10,002 bases of DNA from Euperipatoides rowelli (GCA_003024985.2 PXIH01S0034480.1), one strand, 5' to 3'; numbered from the stretch's first letter, positions 1 through 7,693 are shown. A program made the numbers and translations. Notes: generated from the sequence alone by a model not told the origin.

Positions 1-7
1 CCCCCCC

Positions 8-145
8 TTGGAATGCCTCTGGTTTCTCCATCACTCTGTCTCAATGCCAAGTTCCTTCCTCATTCTCTGTCTCTATGGCAAGTTCCTTCCTCATTCTCTG
101 TCTCAATGGCAAGCTTCTGCCTCACTCTCTATGTATCAATGCCAT
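8..145. repeat. 31-bp tandem repeat (minisatellite), about 4.5 degenerate units
   Basis: Three clear units of 31 bp lie at 34-64, 65-95 and 96-126. Each begins CTCTGTCTCAATGGCAAG or a close variant, and continues through a CTTCCTCATT-type pyrimidine-rich block. The first two full units differ at two positions; the third differs more. A partial unit follows at 127-145, and a weakly matching unit precedes at about 8-33. The plus strand is pyrimidine-rich throughout. The open frame across it has no coding merit, because 31 is not a multiple of three and each unit is read in a different frame. A simple minisatellite is the best reading. Confidence 0.85.
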
Positions 146-210
146 ATTTTTAAGCAATGTAGAATCAAACTTTCCCATATTTTTGATGTGAAGTTCCATT
201 AAAGAAAAGC

Positions 211-1276
211 TGCCATTGTTTCAGGTGTGGGGGATGGATGGCACAACTGCCCTCACCTAGATGTCCTTGCTATAATTCATTTTTATATATTCTTCATCGG
301 ACTGCTTATTCATTAGTAATTAAAAAGGCCAGCTTATTTACTTTTTGAAAATTGAGCTAGATGTATTGTTTATAATAAGCACTTTTTTTCATACTCTCAA
401 TTTACTGGCATGGTCAGTTATCAAGCATAACTCATTATTCCTTCATATATCATTTAAAATGGCGATGGTGTAACACGTTTTTGTTACACTGTATGCCTTT
501 TTTTATTTTTTTGTAATTATTTCCTTTATATCTGTGAAATGATTATTTTTAGTTTATGATTTAAATATGTTTTAATGACTTGCGACAAGATTTTCAAATG
601 TCCTTGTCAAGTGTGTGATTTAGCAAATGGATTCTTTGTTTTTGCTAATACGTACCGAAGGATCTTTGGTGGTTTATTTACATCGGTCATCAATCTTGGA
701 TGGAAAGAGGCGTATATTTCTATCTTGAGGATACATATTTACATTTCTTTATTTTGCGAGGAATTTTTACAAGGAGTTATTTATTCTCTCTCAAATTTAT
801 TTTTTATTTATTGTTTTGTTTTTCCTGATCGTTTGGGGATGCACTGGATTGAGCCCTCTACAACATTCAGTTTTTTTATATTATCTACACGTTACTTCAT
901 ATCATTTACATTTGGGTTACAGTTTTAAAGTTTAATTTCAATTGGATCAATTTCACTTATTCTTGACGATGACAGCAGTAAAATCATTTTCTTCTTCACT
1001 ATTAACTTTTTTATTAGACAGTTTCAAGTTTTTTATGTTATGGCGTAATCTTGATTTCCTTATCAATCTGGATTAACTTTATAACTTTATGTTTTGACTT
1101 TGGTTGTGTATATAACATTTTAACTTTTTATTTCAATTTTACCAATCAGATTTAATTTGGAATATATTGTTAATGTATCCACATCCGTCTGGGCTAGGAA
1201 AATTTACTTTTTACATGAGCCCAATTTGTCTGCTCATACTATTGTTGTAATATACTGTATATGTTAGTCAAATAAA
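211..1276 (+). other. T-rich non-coding stretch ending in AATAAA; possible 3' UTR
   Basis: No recognisable gene lies here. The plus strand is markedly T-rich from about 280 to 1260 and ends in a canonical AATAAA at 1271-1276. At the left edge a small GC-richer patch (225-260) follows a plausible splice acceptor (pyrimidines then CAG at 222-224), with an in-frame TAG at 258-260. This would fit a short last coding exon plus a 3' UTR of about 1 kb, but the exon is too short to identify and all three phases stay open for some distance. A 117-codon open frame at 575-928 resembles no known family and has the residue bias (F, I, L, S, Y) expected of T-rich DNA. I treat it as chance. Confidence 0.25.
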
Positions 1277-1310
1277 CCTAAATAATAATGTAGGATAACA
1301 AAGCTTTATT
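1271..1310. promoter_or_regulatory. Two converging polyadenylation signals (candidate)
   Basis: AATAAA on the plus strand (1271-1276) faces AATAAA on the minus strand (TTTATT at 1305-1310), 28 bases apart. The sequence is T-rich on the plus strand to the left and A-rich on the plus strand to the right, which is what two tail-to-tail 3' UTRs would give. AATAAA is frequent by chance in DNA this AT-rich. The composition switch at the same point is what makes the pair worth noting. Confidence 0.3.
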
Positions 1311-2253
1311 GTAGTATATTAATTCAACGAAAATATATAATTCATAACTTAAATGTTCATAATGATTCTGTAAATAACTTCTATATAACCCAACAAAACA
1401 ATATCAAAGGAATTTGTGAAAAATAAACAACTTTATGACTTCATATTTTAAGTGAAAGTGTATAGTGTTAAATCTATGATATAAATAATAATTTAAAAAT
1501 TTAAAAAATCATAAATCAAGTTATGTATGAAAAATGTCTTGCAGCCTTTTCAACTCTTAGCACTTTGAAATAAAAGTGAAGCAGAATAGTAAAAAGACAA
1601 ACTGGAAATGAATAGTCTGTAAACAATCAAAATTCAATAGACAAAATAATACAATTATTATAATTAATTTTGCTTCATCACTCACAAATTATTGCTGGTG
1701 GCATAAAACAAGATTCCTTAGAAGAACACTATTAAGCATAAAAATCTCCGCAAGACATAAGTGATCGCATACTCATGAAAGATTTGCAACATCCTCATAT
1801 TTAAATCTCAGAATGCCTAATGTAATTTGATAAAATGAATAACAGATTCCAAATCAAAGTGACAGAAAAGTGAATCAAACCAATTCTAGGTGGAATTAGA
1901 AATGCTAAAAATATTAAGATTTCCTTTCTTTACAAAGAAAATTCAATTGCAAACTAATCATAATGTATGGTTTCAAAGAATTTTAAAATTAAAAAAATTT
2001 TGTTTAAAAGAATATAAATAAATTGAATCTATGTGATATAATTATAATCCAATAGCATTCTTAATATTACTATATGAGTTTTGGATGGGTCTACATGGCT
2101 ACCTGATGATCCTAGGGGCCTTTGTTTTAAAGAGAAAATAAGGCACATAGCCATGGATATGCAATTGCCAGTCTACATCCACTCAAGGTGATAGTCAACT
2201 GCAATAATAATTAAATAATGACACTTTATTTTCACAATTGGAACTGTGTTAAC
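1311..2253 (-). other. A-rich non-coding stretch; possible minus-strand 3' UTR with a small terminal exon
   Basis: No recognised gene is present. The segment is A-rich on the plus strand. At its right end a GC-richer patch (about 2085-2200) contains, on the minus strand, a good splice acceptor (an AT/pyrimidine tract ending TTATTATTGCAG, with AG at 2200-2199). It is followed by 23 open codons (2198 down to 2130) and TAA (2129-2127). This could be the last coding exon of a minus-strand gene, with about 840 bp of 3' UTR ending at the poly(A) signal at 1310-1305. I do not recognise the short peptide. An 8-bp inverted repeat (CATGGCTA at 2094-2101, TAGCCATG at 2148-2155) also sits in this patch. 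Confidence 0.2.
2246..2253. repeat. Target-site duplication of MITE 1, left copy
   Basis: GTGTTAAC here is repeated exactly at 2515-2522, immediately outside the other terminal inverted repeat. The exact match suggests a fairly recent insertion. Confidence 0.88.
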
Positions 2254-2514
2254 CAAAGGCGTCCGCAGAAAAAATTAAGGGGAGGGCGAAAAATTTTGAT
2301 TTTGATAAGCTTTTTTTTTTTTTTTTTTGCTTGTAAGGAAAAAAGTCAACGAATCTATATTTTTCATTATAAATATTAACCATTAATCGATACTTCACAC
2401 TTATAATATTATTAAAGTTGGACAACTTTATATTAAATAACTATATTTTTGGTTGATCTCATTTTTCCAGGGGAGGTCGACTGCCCCCCTTGCCCCCTCC
2501 TGCGGACGCCCTTG
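2254..2514. mobile_element. hAT-type miniature inverted-repeat element (MITE 1), 261 bp
   Basis: The left end CAAAGGCGTCCGCAG (2254-2268) and the right end CTGCGGACGCCCTTG (2500-2514) are inverted copies differing at one of 15 bases. Inside the ends a second, looser match pairs AGGGGAGGGC on the left with AGGGGGGCAG in the inverted right arm, after a 9-base gap in both arms. The element is flanked by an exact 8-bp direct repeat, GTGTTAAC (2246-2253 and 2515-2522). An 8-bp duplication with CA...TG ends is the signature of the hAT superfamily. It contains no coding sequence; inside are an 18-T run (2311-2328) and AT-rich filler. It is therefore non-autonomous, and could move only with a transposase supplied in trans. 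Confidence 0.88.
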
Positions 2515-2522
2515 GTGTTAAC
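2515..2522. repeat. Target-site duplication of MITE 1, right copy
   Basis: GTGTTAAC, identical to 2246-2253, directly follows the right inverted repeat of the 261-bp element. Confidence 0.88.
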
Positions 2523-2528
2523 TGTTAC

Positions 2529-3185
2529 CAGAGGTTCTAAACTTATTTGGCCTACCGTTTACTTTTCAGAAAAGAAATTACTCAGCGCCCCCTGGAAATC
2601 TACCTTCTTTAAGCAAACAAACAGAACAATGTAGTGATGAATTTACGTTCTTTTGTGTATCTTTATTCCTACCTACGTCCTACGACATAGTAAATAAACC
2701 ATAGTAACATTCACATTAGAAAGAGAAAATTAAGATAATGAAGGACAATATTAAAATAAATACCAAGAATAACATTAAAAAAATCACACTAAGGAGTAGG
2801 ATGAACCTGGTGTATAAATTTTATTACCATACATTTTAAATAATTTGTTAGACCACCTGATAATAAAAATTTCATAAACATTTAAATGTACTTGAAAAAA
2901 AAAAGAATAAATAAAGGGTTAGACCTGACAGCGAACTTAATCACTGATCATTATATTAACTTGCATTATGTGTGTTTATTTGGAAACTACGAATTTAACT
3001 AGCTANGTATGTTACACAACAGATGAAACATGTACAAACGTTTTTCAAAATTGTCTTCATTCTTTATGCTTACACCGCCCCCTTATTTTTATTCAATGCC
3101 TCCCAATTACACCTAAGGCTACTAACGCCCCCCCCCCACACCTGGTTCGTTCCAGTGCCCACTTTGTCCACTTTGGGAAACTATG
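2529..3185. mobile_element. Probable diverged hAT-like non-autonomous element
   Basis: The left boundary CAGAGGTTCTAAACTTATTT (2529-2548) closely resembles the CAGNGGTTCTCAAAC-type ends of Charlie-like hAT elements. Opposite it, read on the minus strand from 3185, is CATAGTTTCCCAAAGTGG, which resembles the related CAGTGGTTCCCAAAGTGG-type end. The two ends match each other only loosely (about 8-9 of 13). The flanking octamers (ACTGTTAC and ATTTAAAC) agree at 4 of 8, so no target duplication can be claimed. C-rich subterminal blocks (2585-2593, and 3128-3137 with ten Cs) lie near both ends. The interior is AT-rich and codes for nothing I recognise; open frames at 2968-3301 look like chance. It may be one old element or two unrelated fragments. 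Confidence 0.4.
3128..3137. repeat. C10 homopolymer
   Basis: Ten consecutive C residues lie in a C-rich subterminal block of the probable hAT-like element. The unresolved base at 3006, about 120 bp away, shows that assembly was difficult nearby. Confidence 0.9.
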
Positions 3186-3232
3186 ATTTAAACAATGTAA
3201 TTGAATATACACGCATAAATGTAATTTATTCT

Positions 3233-3271
3233 CTCCCTATACACTACAGTCGGAATGTAGTGTATAGGGAG
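3233..3271. repeat. Perfect 16-bp stem hairpin
   Basis: CTCCCTATACACTACA (3233-3248) and TGTAGTGTATAGGGAG (3256-3271) are exact reverse complements around a 7-base spacer, GTCGGAA. Outside the perfect stem the arms keep partial similarity. For example, ATAAATGTA (3215-3223) on the left matches the inverted form of TACATTTCAAT on the right. The hairpin may therefore be the core of a larger decayed palindrome of about 55-68 bp per arm. It lies about 50 bp outside the right end of the preceding hAT-like element. No function is evident. Confidence 0.85.
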
Positions 3272-3420
3272 GATAAAGTATACATTTCAATTTCCAATTA
3301 AATTACATAGTATTTGCACACACGCTTTTAATGTTTGATTTTTAGGACATTATATCTAATTGCTGTCGAAAAGCTCACTTTATAAGCACGCTGGCTTGTA
3401 TCGCATTTGTGAGTTAGTTT

Positions 3421-3461
3421 TGGAAGTTTAGGCCTTCCAAAACTGGAAGGCCTAAGTTCCA
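3421..3461. repeat. Hairpin with 12-bp perfect stem and 4-base loop
   Basis: TTAGGCCTTCCA (3428-3439) and TGGAAGGCCTAA (3444-3455) pair exactly around AAAC. A further five pairs, TGGAA (3421-3425) with TTCCA (3457-3461), extend the stem across a 2x1 internal loop. At about 41 nt it is too short for a typical animal pre-miRNA. It is not followed by a T run, so it is not a Pol III or bacterial-type terminator. Confidence 0.75.
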
Positions 3462-4400
3462 TTTTGGTACATTTTTAACATCTGTGCATGTATTTTCTTT
3501 ATTATGGAAAGGGCTGTTGTATCAAAATTATCGAAATCAATCAAAAACAAATATTTCATATCTAGATTATCATAGGGTTAGGCCATAGCGGATTTAATAC
3601 ATAGTAGGCTATAGGGTTCAGGGTTTCGGTAAGTTTAGGACTGTAAATTAAAAAAATATGGCTGCTATCCATCTTGTCCATGTGAGTAAATGGGCCTTAG
3701 GCCATCCAGTTTCTAGGCGCTCGTAATTTATAATTCGGATTTTTTTTTTTTAAGTTGCAGTGGACTAAATGCAAAAATCATAAAAAGAGGAATAATCACC
3801 CAATTGGGGAGGGTGATTTCTAAGTTCTTCATATAAACAGGCAAATTTGCATAGTTGTATGCACTTTGTATTCAGTGAATTTAATAAATATATCTGTATG
3901 TCTTTATCTAAACATAACAATAAGAATATATGCTGTTAAAAAGATTTTTTTGCACAAAATCGTAATCTGACTACATGCCAAAATTAAGCATTATTCTTGT
4001 TTGGGGACGTAATCTAATCACCAATATTATTAAGAATCATGGCTAAAACTTTTTTTAAGTTTGGAAACACTTGCTCCGCAATGGTATGATCCAATCATCC
4101 AATCCAATCAAAAGTGTAGAACCAACCTTAATGTCAAAAATGTGTCTTTCTAATACACTTTCCTCATTTGTTACTTCTTAACCATTTCATTAGAAAATAA
4201 AGTCCAGGGAAAATAATTCCCCTCCTATAAGAAACTATATAAACAACATACACTAAATAAACAAATTTATATTGAAAAAAAAAACAGAAGTTGTAAAACA
4301 CATTCATGTTGAGTGATATTCAAGTAAAAAAAACTCTAAATACAGTAATTTCTGTGTCTTTCATGAAATCTGCCAATGGATTGATGTCATTCCATTTTCT
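3462..4400. other. Non-coding stretch, no gene seen
   Basis: There are no convincing open frames on either strand. The stretch holds two copies of TTAGGCCAT (3578-3586 and 3697-3705), a T run at about 3740-3751, and otherwise unstructured AT-rich sequence. The right end (about 4270-4400) may include the 3' UTR of the LINE remnant that follows on the minus strand, but I could not find its terminus or tail. Confidence 0.5.
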
Positions 4401-4406
4401 AATTTG

Positions 4407-4528
4407 TCTTAGTGCTGAAATAATTTTTTCGTGTGTTAAATAAAACTAAACTAAAAGCATGTAATTTCTATGAGTCACATGTAGTCCAATCAGATAATAT
4501 ATTGATCTTAGTGTTGAAATAGTTTTTC
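4407..4528. repeat. Diverged 23-24 bp direct repeat near the LINE 3' end
   Basis: TCTTAGTGCTGAAATAATTT (4407-4426, continuing to 4430) and TCTTAGTGTTGAAATAGTTT (4506-4525, continuing to 4528) differ at two bases plus one T of run length. They are 99 bp apart, just beyond the end of the LINE open frame on the minus strand. They may mark a duplicated 3' UTR segment, or the ends of two LINE copies lying side by side. Confidence 0.6.
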
Positions 4529-5130
4529 ATAATAGGAAAAAAAAAATAACATTTTGAAGAAGCACAAAGTTTAACAATGCACTGATAAAGTGTGAAGAGA
4601 ATTCTAATGTATACATGATCGTAGTTGGCATTGCAGAATATTTGTACCTCTCAGTTCTTATGTAAGATCTATGAAATTTGTTAGTTTCTAGTGTGATGTT
4701 TAGATACGTCACCACACATTTCAGGTTTATGTTCTTTAAATTTGTCAAAAAAAGATATAGAATATTTTTCAAGGGAAATGCTTCATCTCTCTTGCGAAGA
4801 TTTCAGATTTATAAGTAACAATGCCTCATTGTAATTCAAATCAAAGTTGCCTAAATGATTCTCAAGGCTCCCTTTTGTATACATTCAATATCATTGATTT
4901 GAGCTTTGGATAAAGAACTAAACCATACAACTGTGTAATACTTGATGACTGGTATAATATATGAGGTATAAATAGAAGTAAGAGGAATTATATCTAGATT
5001 AAGTCTTTGGACATTTGTATATCATGAAAAATTTCTTGTTTGAATTTGAGATAATCATGTCAACATGGGAGGACCATTTCAAATCGCTTTGTACTAGTAG
5101 ACCAAGGATTTTAAATGTCTTTACTGTGAT
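4527..5130 (-). pseudogene. LINE ORF2 remnant: C-terminal region after the reverse transcriptase
   Basis: FKILGLLVQSDLKWSSHV (5115-5062) matches the LG...L.W..H block that follows the RT in CR1/L2/Jockey ORF2. Then come SYIIPVIKYYTVVW (4964-4923; family form SYIRPVLEY...VW), KAQINDIE (4907-4884) and ALRII (4868-4854), the familiar L...Q...ERIQKRALRII region. After a stop, the 81-codon open frame 4772-4527 carries KFHRSYIRTERYKYSAMP (4679-4626). This corresponds to the R..RY..S..P tail that closes these proteins. Conservation of this tail shows that the copy reaches the natural 3' end of the ORF. The frame is broken at least twice. Confidence 0.85.
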
Positions 5131-5162
5131 CATAATTTAATCTAGTAGTTTAACATTATTCA

Positions 5163-5880
5163 AAATTTAGCAGGGTTTATTAACATGTAACAATTTTTGA
5201 AGTAAGAGACAAGTAGATCTGCCATTAATTGGGCTAATTAATACAATGATTTGCCATTATCAGTATAAACAAATGTCAAATCATCAATGTATTAGTTATT
5301 CCTTTTTGCAAGATTATTTGCTGTAATGATGGAAATAAGAGCTAAGAACTGAACCCTGAGGAACTCTGTTACAACTATGGTATTCCATAAGCTCAACTGA
5401 TTTGAGCATTTTAATATTGAAAGGAATGACATTATATAATTGATGATGTTAGGATTAGTATCAATATTTTTGATTTGTTTTAAAAATAGGCTATGATCTT
5501 TGTAATCATACAGCTTTAACATAGTCAGCAATGATGGTATTGCTTTTGTTTCCTGAAATGTAAATTATTTTAATATAAAATCCATGTATTTAATCATGTA
5601 GTTAGATGTTGATCGATTTGAAAAGCCAGCATATTGATTATTATCAATTTTGTCAAATTTTTTGATAGAATTTGATCAAGTATATGTTTTTTCGCAGATT
5701 TTAGCCAGACTTGGAGAAATCACAATTTATTGATCTAATGTTATTTGGTGATAAAGGGATTTTAACCTTTGGTAGAGGAATTAAAAATGACCTTTTACAA
5801 GCAGCAGGATAAATTTACTGATCAAGGAAAGTATTGATAAGATGAGCAACAATATCACATAACTAATTTAGAGCTAAGAT
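5163..5880 (-). pseudogene. LINE ORF2 remnant: reverse transcriptase domain with several frameshifts and stops
   Basis: In ORF order on the minus strand: CDIVAHLINTFLDQ, then a stop, then PAACKRSFLIPLPKVK, with IPLPKVK at 5781-5761. Next come SPSLAKICEK after a frameshift, and NQYAGFSNRST (5639-5607), the usual Q-x-GF-R-ST block. Motif A is IIADYVKA (5535-5512), where a one-base shift leads on to YDYKDHSLFLK. Then come VPQGSVL (5364-5344), the hallmark VPQGS of motif B, and YIDDLTFVYT (YIDD at 5291-5280), the catalytic Y-x-DD of motif C. YFKNCYMLINPAKF (5204-5163) follows as the thumb-side block. First-base positions show frame changes between IPLPKVK and NQYAG, between NQYAG and motif A, and between VPQGS and YIDD. 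In life this domain copies RNA to DNA at a nicked target; here it is dead. Confidence 0.9.
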
Positions 5881-5885
5881 GTATA

Positions 5886-6210
5886 TCAGTCACATGTTAT
5901 TTTTAAAAAGCCGCAGGAGTCCTCTTCTAGCCTACTCCATAGGTCTAGTGACGTTGAATTGTGATAATCTTGAACATGACCAGTAGGGAAAAAGTCACTC
6001 AGGTTATCTATACAACTATCAAATTGTGTCATAAATAGAACTAGTTTCTTCCGATTGAACTTATCCACACGGATTACTACAGAATTTGCTGTTGATTGGT
6101 TAATGATTAGGCTGACAGAAGTTGGGTAAAAAAATCATCAAAAATGATCAAGCAGGGTTTTTCCACTTCTTGATTATGATTAAGTTTGAGGCATAGTGAT
6201 TTATTACTTA
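5886..6210 (-). pseudogene. LINE ORF2 remnant: region between endonuclease and reverse transcriptase
   Basis: A 60-codon open stretch (6068 down to 5886) includes DLWSRLEEDSCGFLKIT. This resembles the W-x-L...F-x-I-T block that precedes the reverse transcriptase in CR1-like ORF2 proteins. Upstream, in broken frames, KPCLIIFDDFFTQLL (about 6149-6105) looks like normal linker sequence. INHYASNL (about 6200-6177) could be the worn SDH motif that ends the endonuclease domain, with D changed to N. The last two points are weak. The segment's position directly upstream of the clear RT motifs, on the same strand, is the main support. Confidence 0.5.
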
Positions 6211-6230
6211 GTAGGAGTTAGGGTACAGCA

Positions 6231-7268
6231 CTGTGTGAAGGTAAAGACTGCAATCATGTGCCCCACAGACAAACATTATTGGTTGGTTTGTCAGTAATCC
6301 GTCCAAATAAGTTTGCTATCCAAATGCTAGTTAAATATATCTCACTAGGTTTTAGTTTAAATACTAAATGCTGTCTGTTAGGGGTTTTATTCAGAATTTC
6401 ATTATTTTATAAAAGGATAGTAAGAACTCATACCTTTAATTAAAAAAAATTCATGATGAGAAACTAACATCTTCTTACAATGTAAGAGAAATGATTTAAA
6501 ATATCAAAATACACAGTAATACTAGTTTTTAAATAAAAGCCTATTTATAATTTTTCCCAGAACAATGAACAACTTATGAAAATGCAATCATAGCCTATAG
6601 CACAATAAATGTACTAATATTGTATGGTAAACAGCTCTTAGGTACATACCTGTCAATCTCAATTCATGTTTAATGAAGATACAATTACACATTGCTTGTG
6701 GACAATCAGAGGTTGCCTTTGAAGATATTAAGTTTCTTTTTTTTTTATATAAATAGCATCATAAAAAATAATGTATTGAGCCTTATAATTATAGTATAAA
6801 CTAAATTACTCTTTGTCCCAACAACATTAAGAAATGTTAATAAATATTTTAAATCATATTTTTCTCAAATAATCTTAAAAAAAATATTCTAGAAACACAT
6901 GAAAATTAAAAGGTTAACTTTTTATATAAATCAGAAGATTAACATAGTTCAAAGCCAAATATATTTTAACAAGAAAATAACTATTAGAAATAAGCCGTAG
7001 GAAAAAATATCAAAGATGTAACTAAAATATCGAGTATCAATATTTTTTTAATCATGTTTTGATTTAAAATTAAAACAAATAAATTGTAATAAATATTGTG
7101 AAAATTAGGTAAAATCATATTATACTTGGTTTATTTAAAAAAAAAAAAATTATTCACATATACAGCTTGAATTACAATGATATTCTTGAATAATTGACAA
7201 GAATTGTAATAAATTTGTAAATAAATACATGATTCATTATAAAAGTATCATACAATGGATATAATTCA
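6231..7268. other. AT-rich non-coding stretch, no gene seen
   Basis: No family is recognisable in any frame. The minus strand was read for endonuclease motifs that would extend the LINE, and none was convincing. The short open frame at 6258-6443 on the plus strand has no recognisable content. The sequence is A-rich on the plus strand from about 6430 onward. Confidence 0.5.
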
Positions 7269-7269
7269 G

Positions 7270-7378
7270 AAAAAAACAATCACAAGATTTTACAAATATG
7301 CCTACATAGTTAGCTCCTGCCGGTATCGAACCCTTACCGGTGGATTACAAATATGTGCACGTCTCTGCACGGCTAGCC
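7270..7378 (-). mobile_element. tRNA-derived SINE-like unit (Pol III A and B boxes, T-run end)
   Basis: The minus strand carries a perfect B box, GGTTCGATACC (7332-7322; consensus RGTTCRANNCC). An A-box-like TAGCCGTGCAGA (7375-7364) starts 43 bases upstream of it, which is tRNA spacing. GGCTAGC (7378-7372) can pair with GCTAACT (7314-7308) as a 7-bp acceptor-like stem with one mismatch, and GTGCA/TGCAC forms a D-arm-like stem. The T arm and anticodon arm do not fold properly, so it is not a working tRNA gene. A T7 run on the transcript strand (7276-7270) would end a Pol III transcript of about 105-110 nt. A worn tRNA-derived SINE head or tRNA pseudogene fits best. No flanking target duplication was found. 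Confidence 0.55.
7290..7355. repeat. 11-bp direct repeat TTACAAATATG within the tRNA-like unit
   Basis: TTACAAATATG occurs at 7290-7300 and again at 7345-7355, 55 bp apart, bracketing the B-box half of the tRNA-like unit. It could be an internal duplication or chance in AT-rich DNA. Confidence 0.6.
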
Positions 7379-7599
7379 CTGAAGTGATTAAATGCTTGGT
7401 TTTGCATGTTTGGAAATATGGATTTGACAACAACATATAACAAGAAATACAAGGTATATATACAATTGACAAAATTTAACATTTAAAGAAAACTTTAGAT
7501 AGCAAATAATTTTTATTATATAAACAAGTATAGCTTTCTAATGACTGTTTTTTTCCAAGACATTGTACTTAATTTTTATTAAATTTAGCAAAATATAAT

Positions 7600-7616
7600 G
7601 GGGTAGGGGGGGGGGG
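7600..7616 (+). repeat. G-rich run with G-quadruplex potential
   Basis: GGGG, TA, then eleven Gs: 15 of 17 bases are G. That is enough G to form four stacked runs on the plus strand. It is isolated in AT-rich sequence, and no promoter or telomere context is visible. Confidence 0.7.
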
Positions 7617-7693
7617 TATACTTTCATTCTCTAAGATATACAGTACATAGTTTATTCCAGGACATCACTATGGTTAATCAGTCCAAGCATTTC

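Larger units (their letters stand above)
4400..6230 (-). mobile_element. Decayed LINE (non-LTR retrotransposon), CR1/L2/Jockey-like, 5'-truncated
   Basis: Read right to left, the minus strand contains most of the second half of a LINE ORF2: a linker, the reverse transcriptase domain, and the C-terminal region. Motifs are in the expected order but in different frames, with many stops, so it cannot make a protein. The motif set (IPLPKVK, NQYAGFSNRST, ADYVKA, VPQGSVL, YIDD, then SYIIPVIKYY and ALRII) is that of the CR1/L2/Rex1/Jockey group, not L1. The exact clade cannot be fixed by eye. The endonuclease domain is missing or unrecognisable beyond about 6230, as expected of a 5'-truncated copy. 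No target duplication or 3' tail could be placed, so both limits are approximate. Confidence 0.85.

Noticed and set aside
8-202. Open frame across the first tandem repeat
   Set aside because: The repeat unit is 31 bp, so each unit is translated in a different frame. No repeated peptide results, and the frame is an accident of the stop-poor pyrimidine-rich strand.
461-489. 7-bp hairpin GTGTAAC (468-474) with GTTACAC (483-489)
   Set aside because: Short and unsupported by any neighbouring signal; stems of this size are expected by chance in 10 kb.
575-928. 117-codon open frame on the plus strand, the longest in the window
   Set aside because: No recognisable domain or motif. The residues are those expected of T-rich DNA. 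No second exon or splice structure supports it. An open frame of this length can arise by chance, given how few GC-rich codons are used.
2968-3301. Overlapping open frames of 72 and 92 codons
   Set aside because: They span the N, the C10 run and the 16-bp hairpin, have no recognisable protein content, and lie within a probable non-coding transposon remnant.
6231-7268. An upstream extension of the LINE with its endonuclease domain
   Set aside because: Reading the minus strand in all frames gave no convincing endonuclease motifs; the element is taken as 5'-truncated near 6230.
7308-7378. A functional tRNA gene on the minus strand
   Set aside because: The B box is perfect and the acceptor stem is nearly intact, but the T stem pairs at only two of five positions and no anticodon stem forms. 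It is kept as a SINE-like or pseudogene unit instead.
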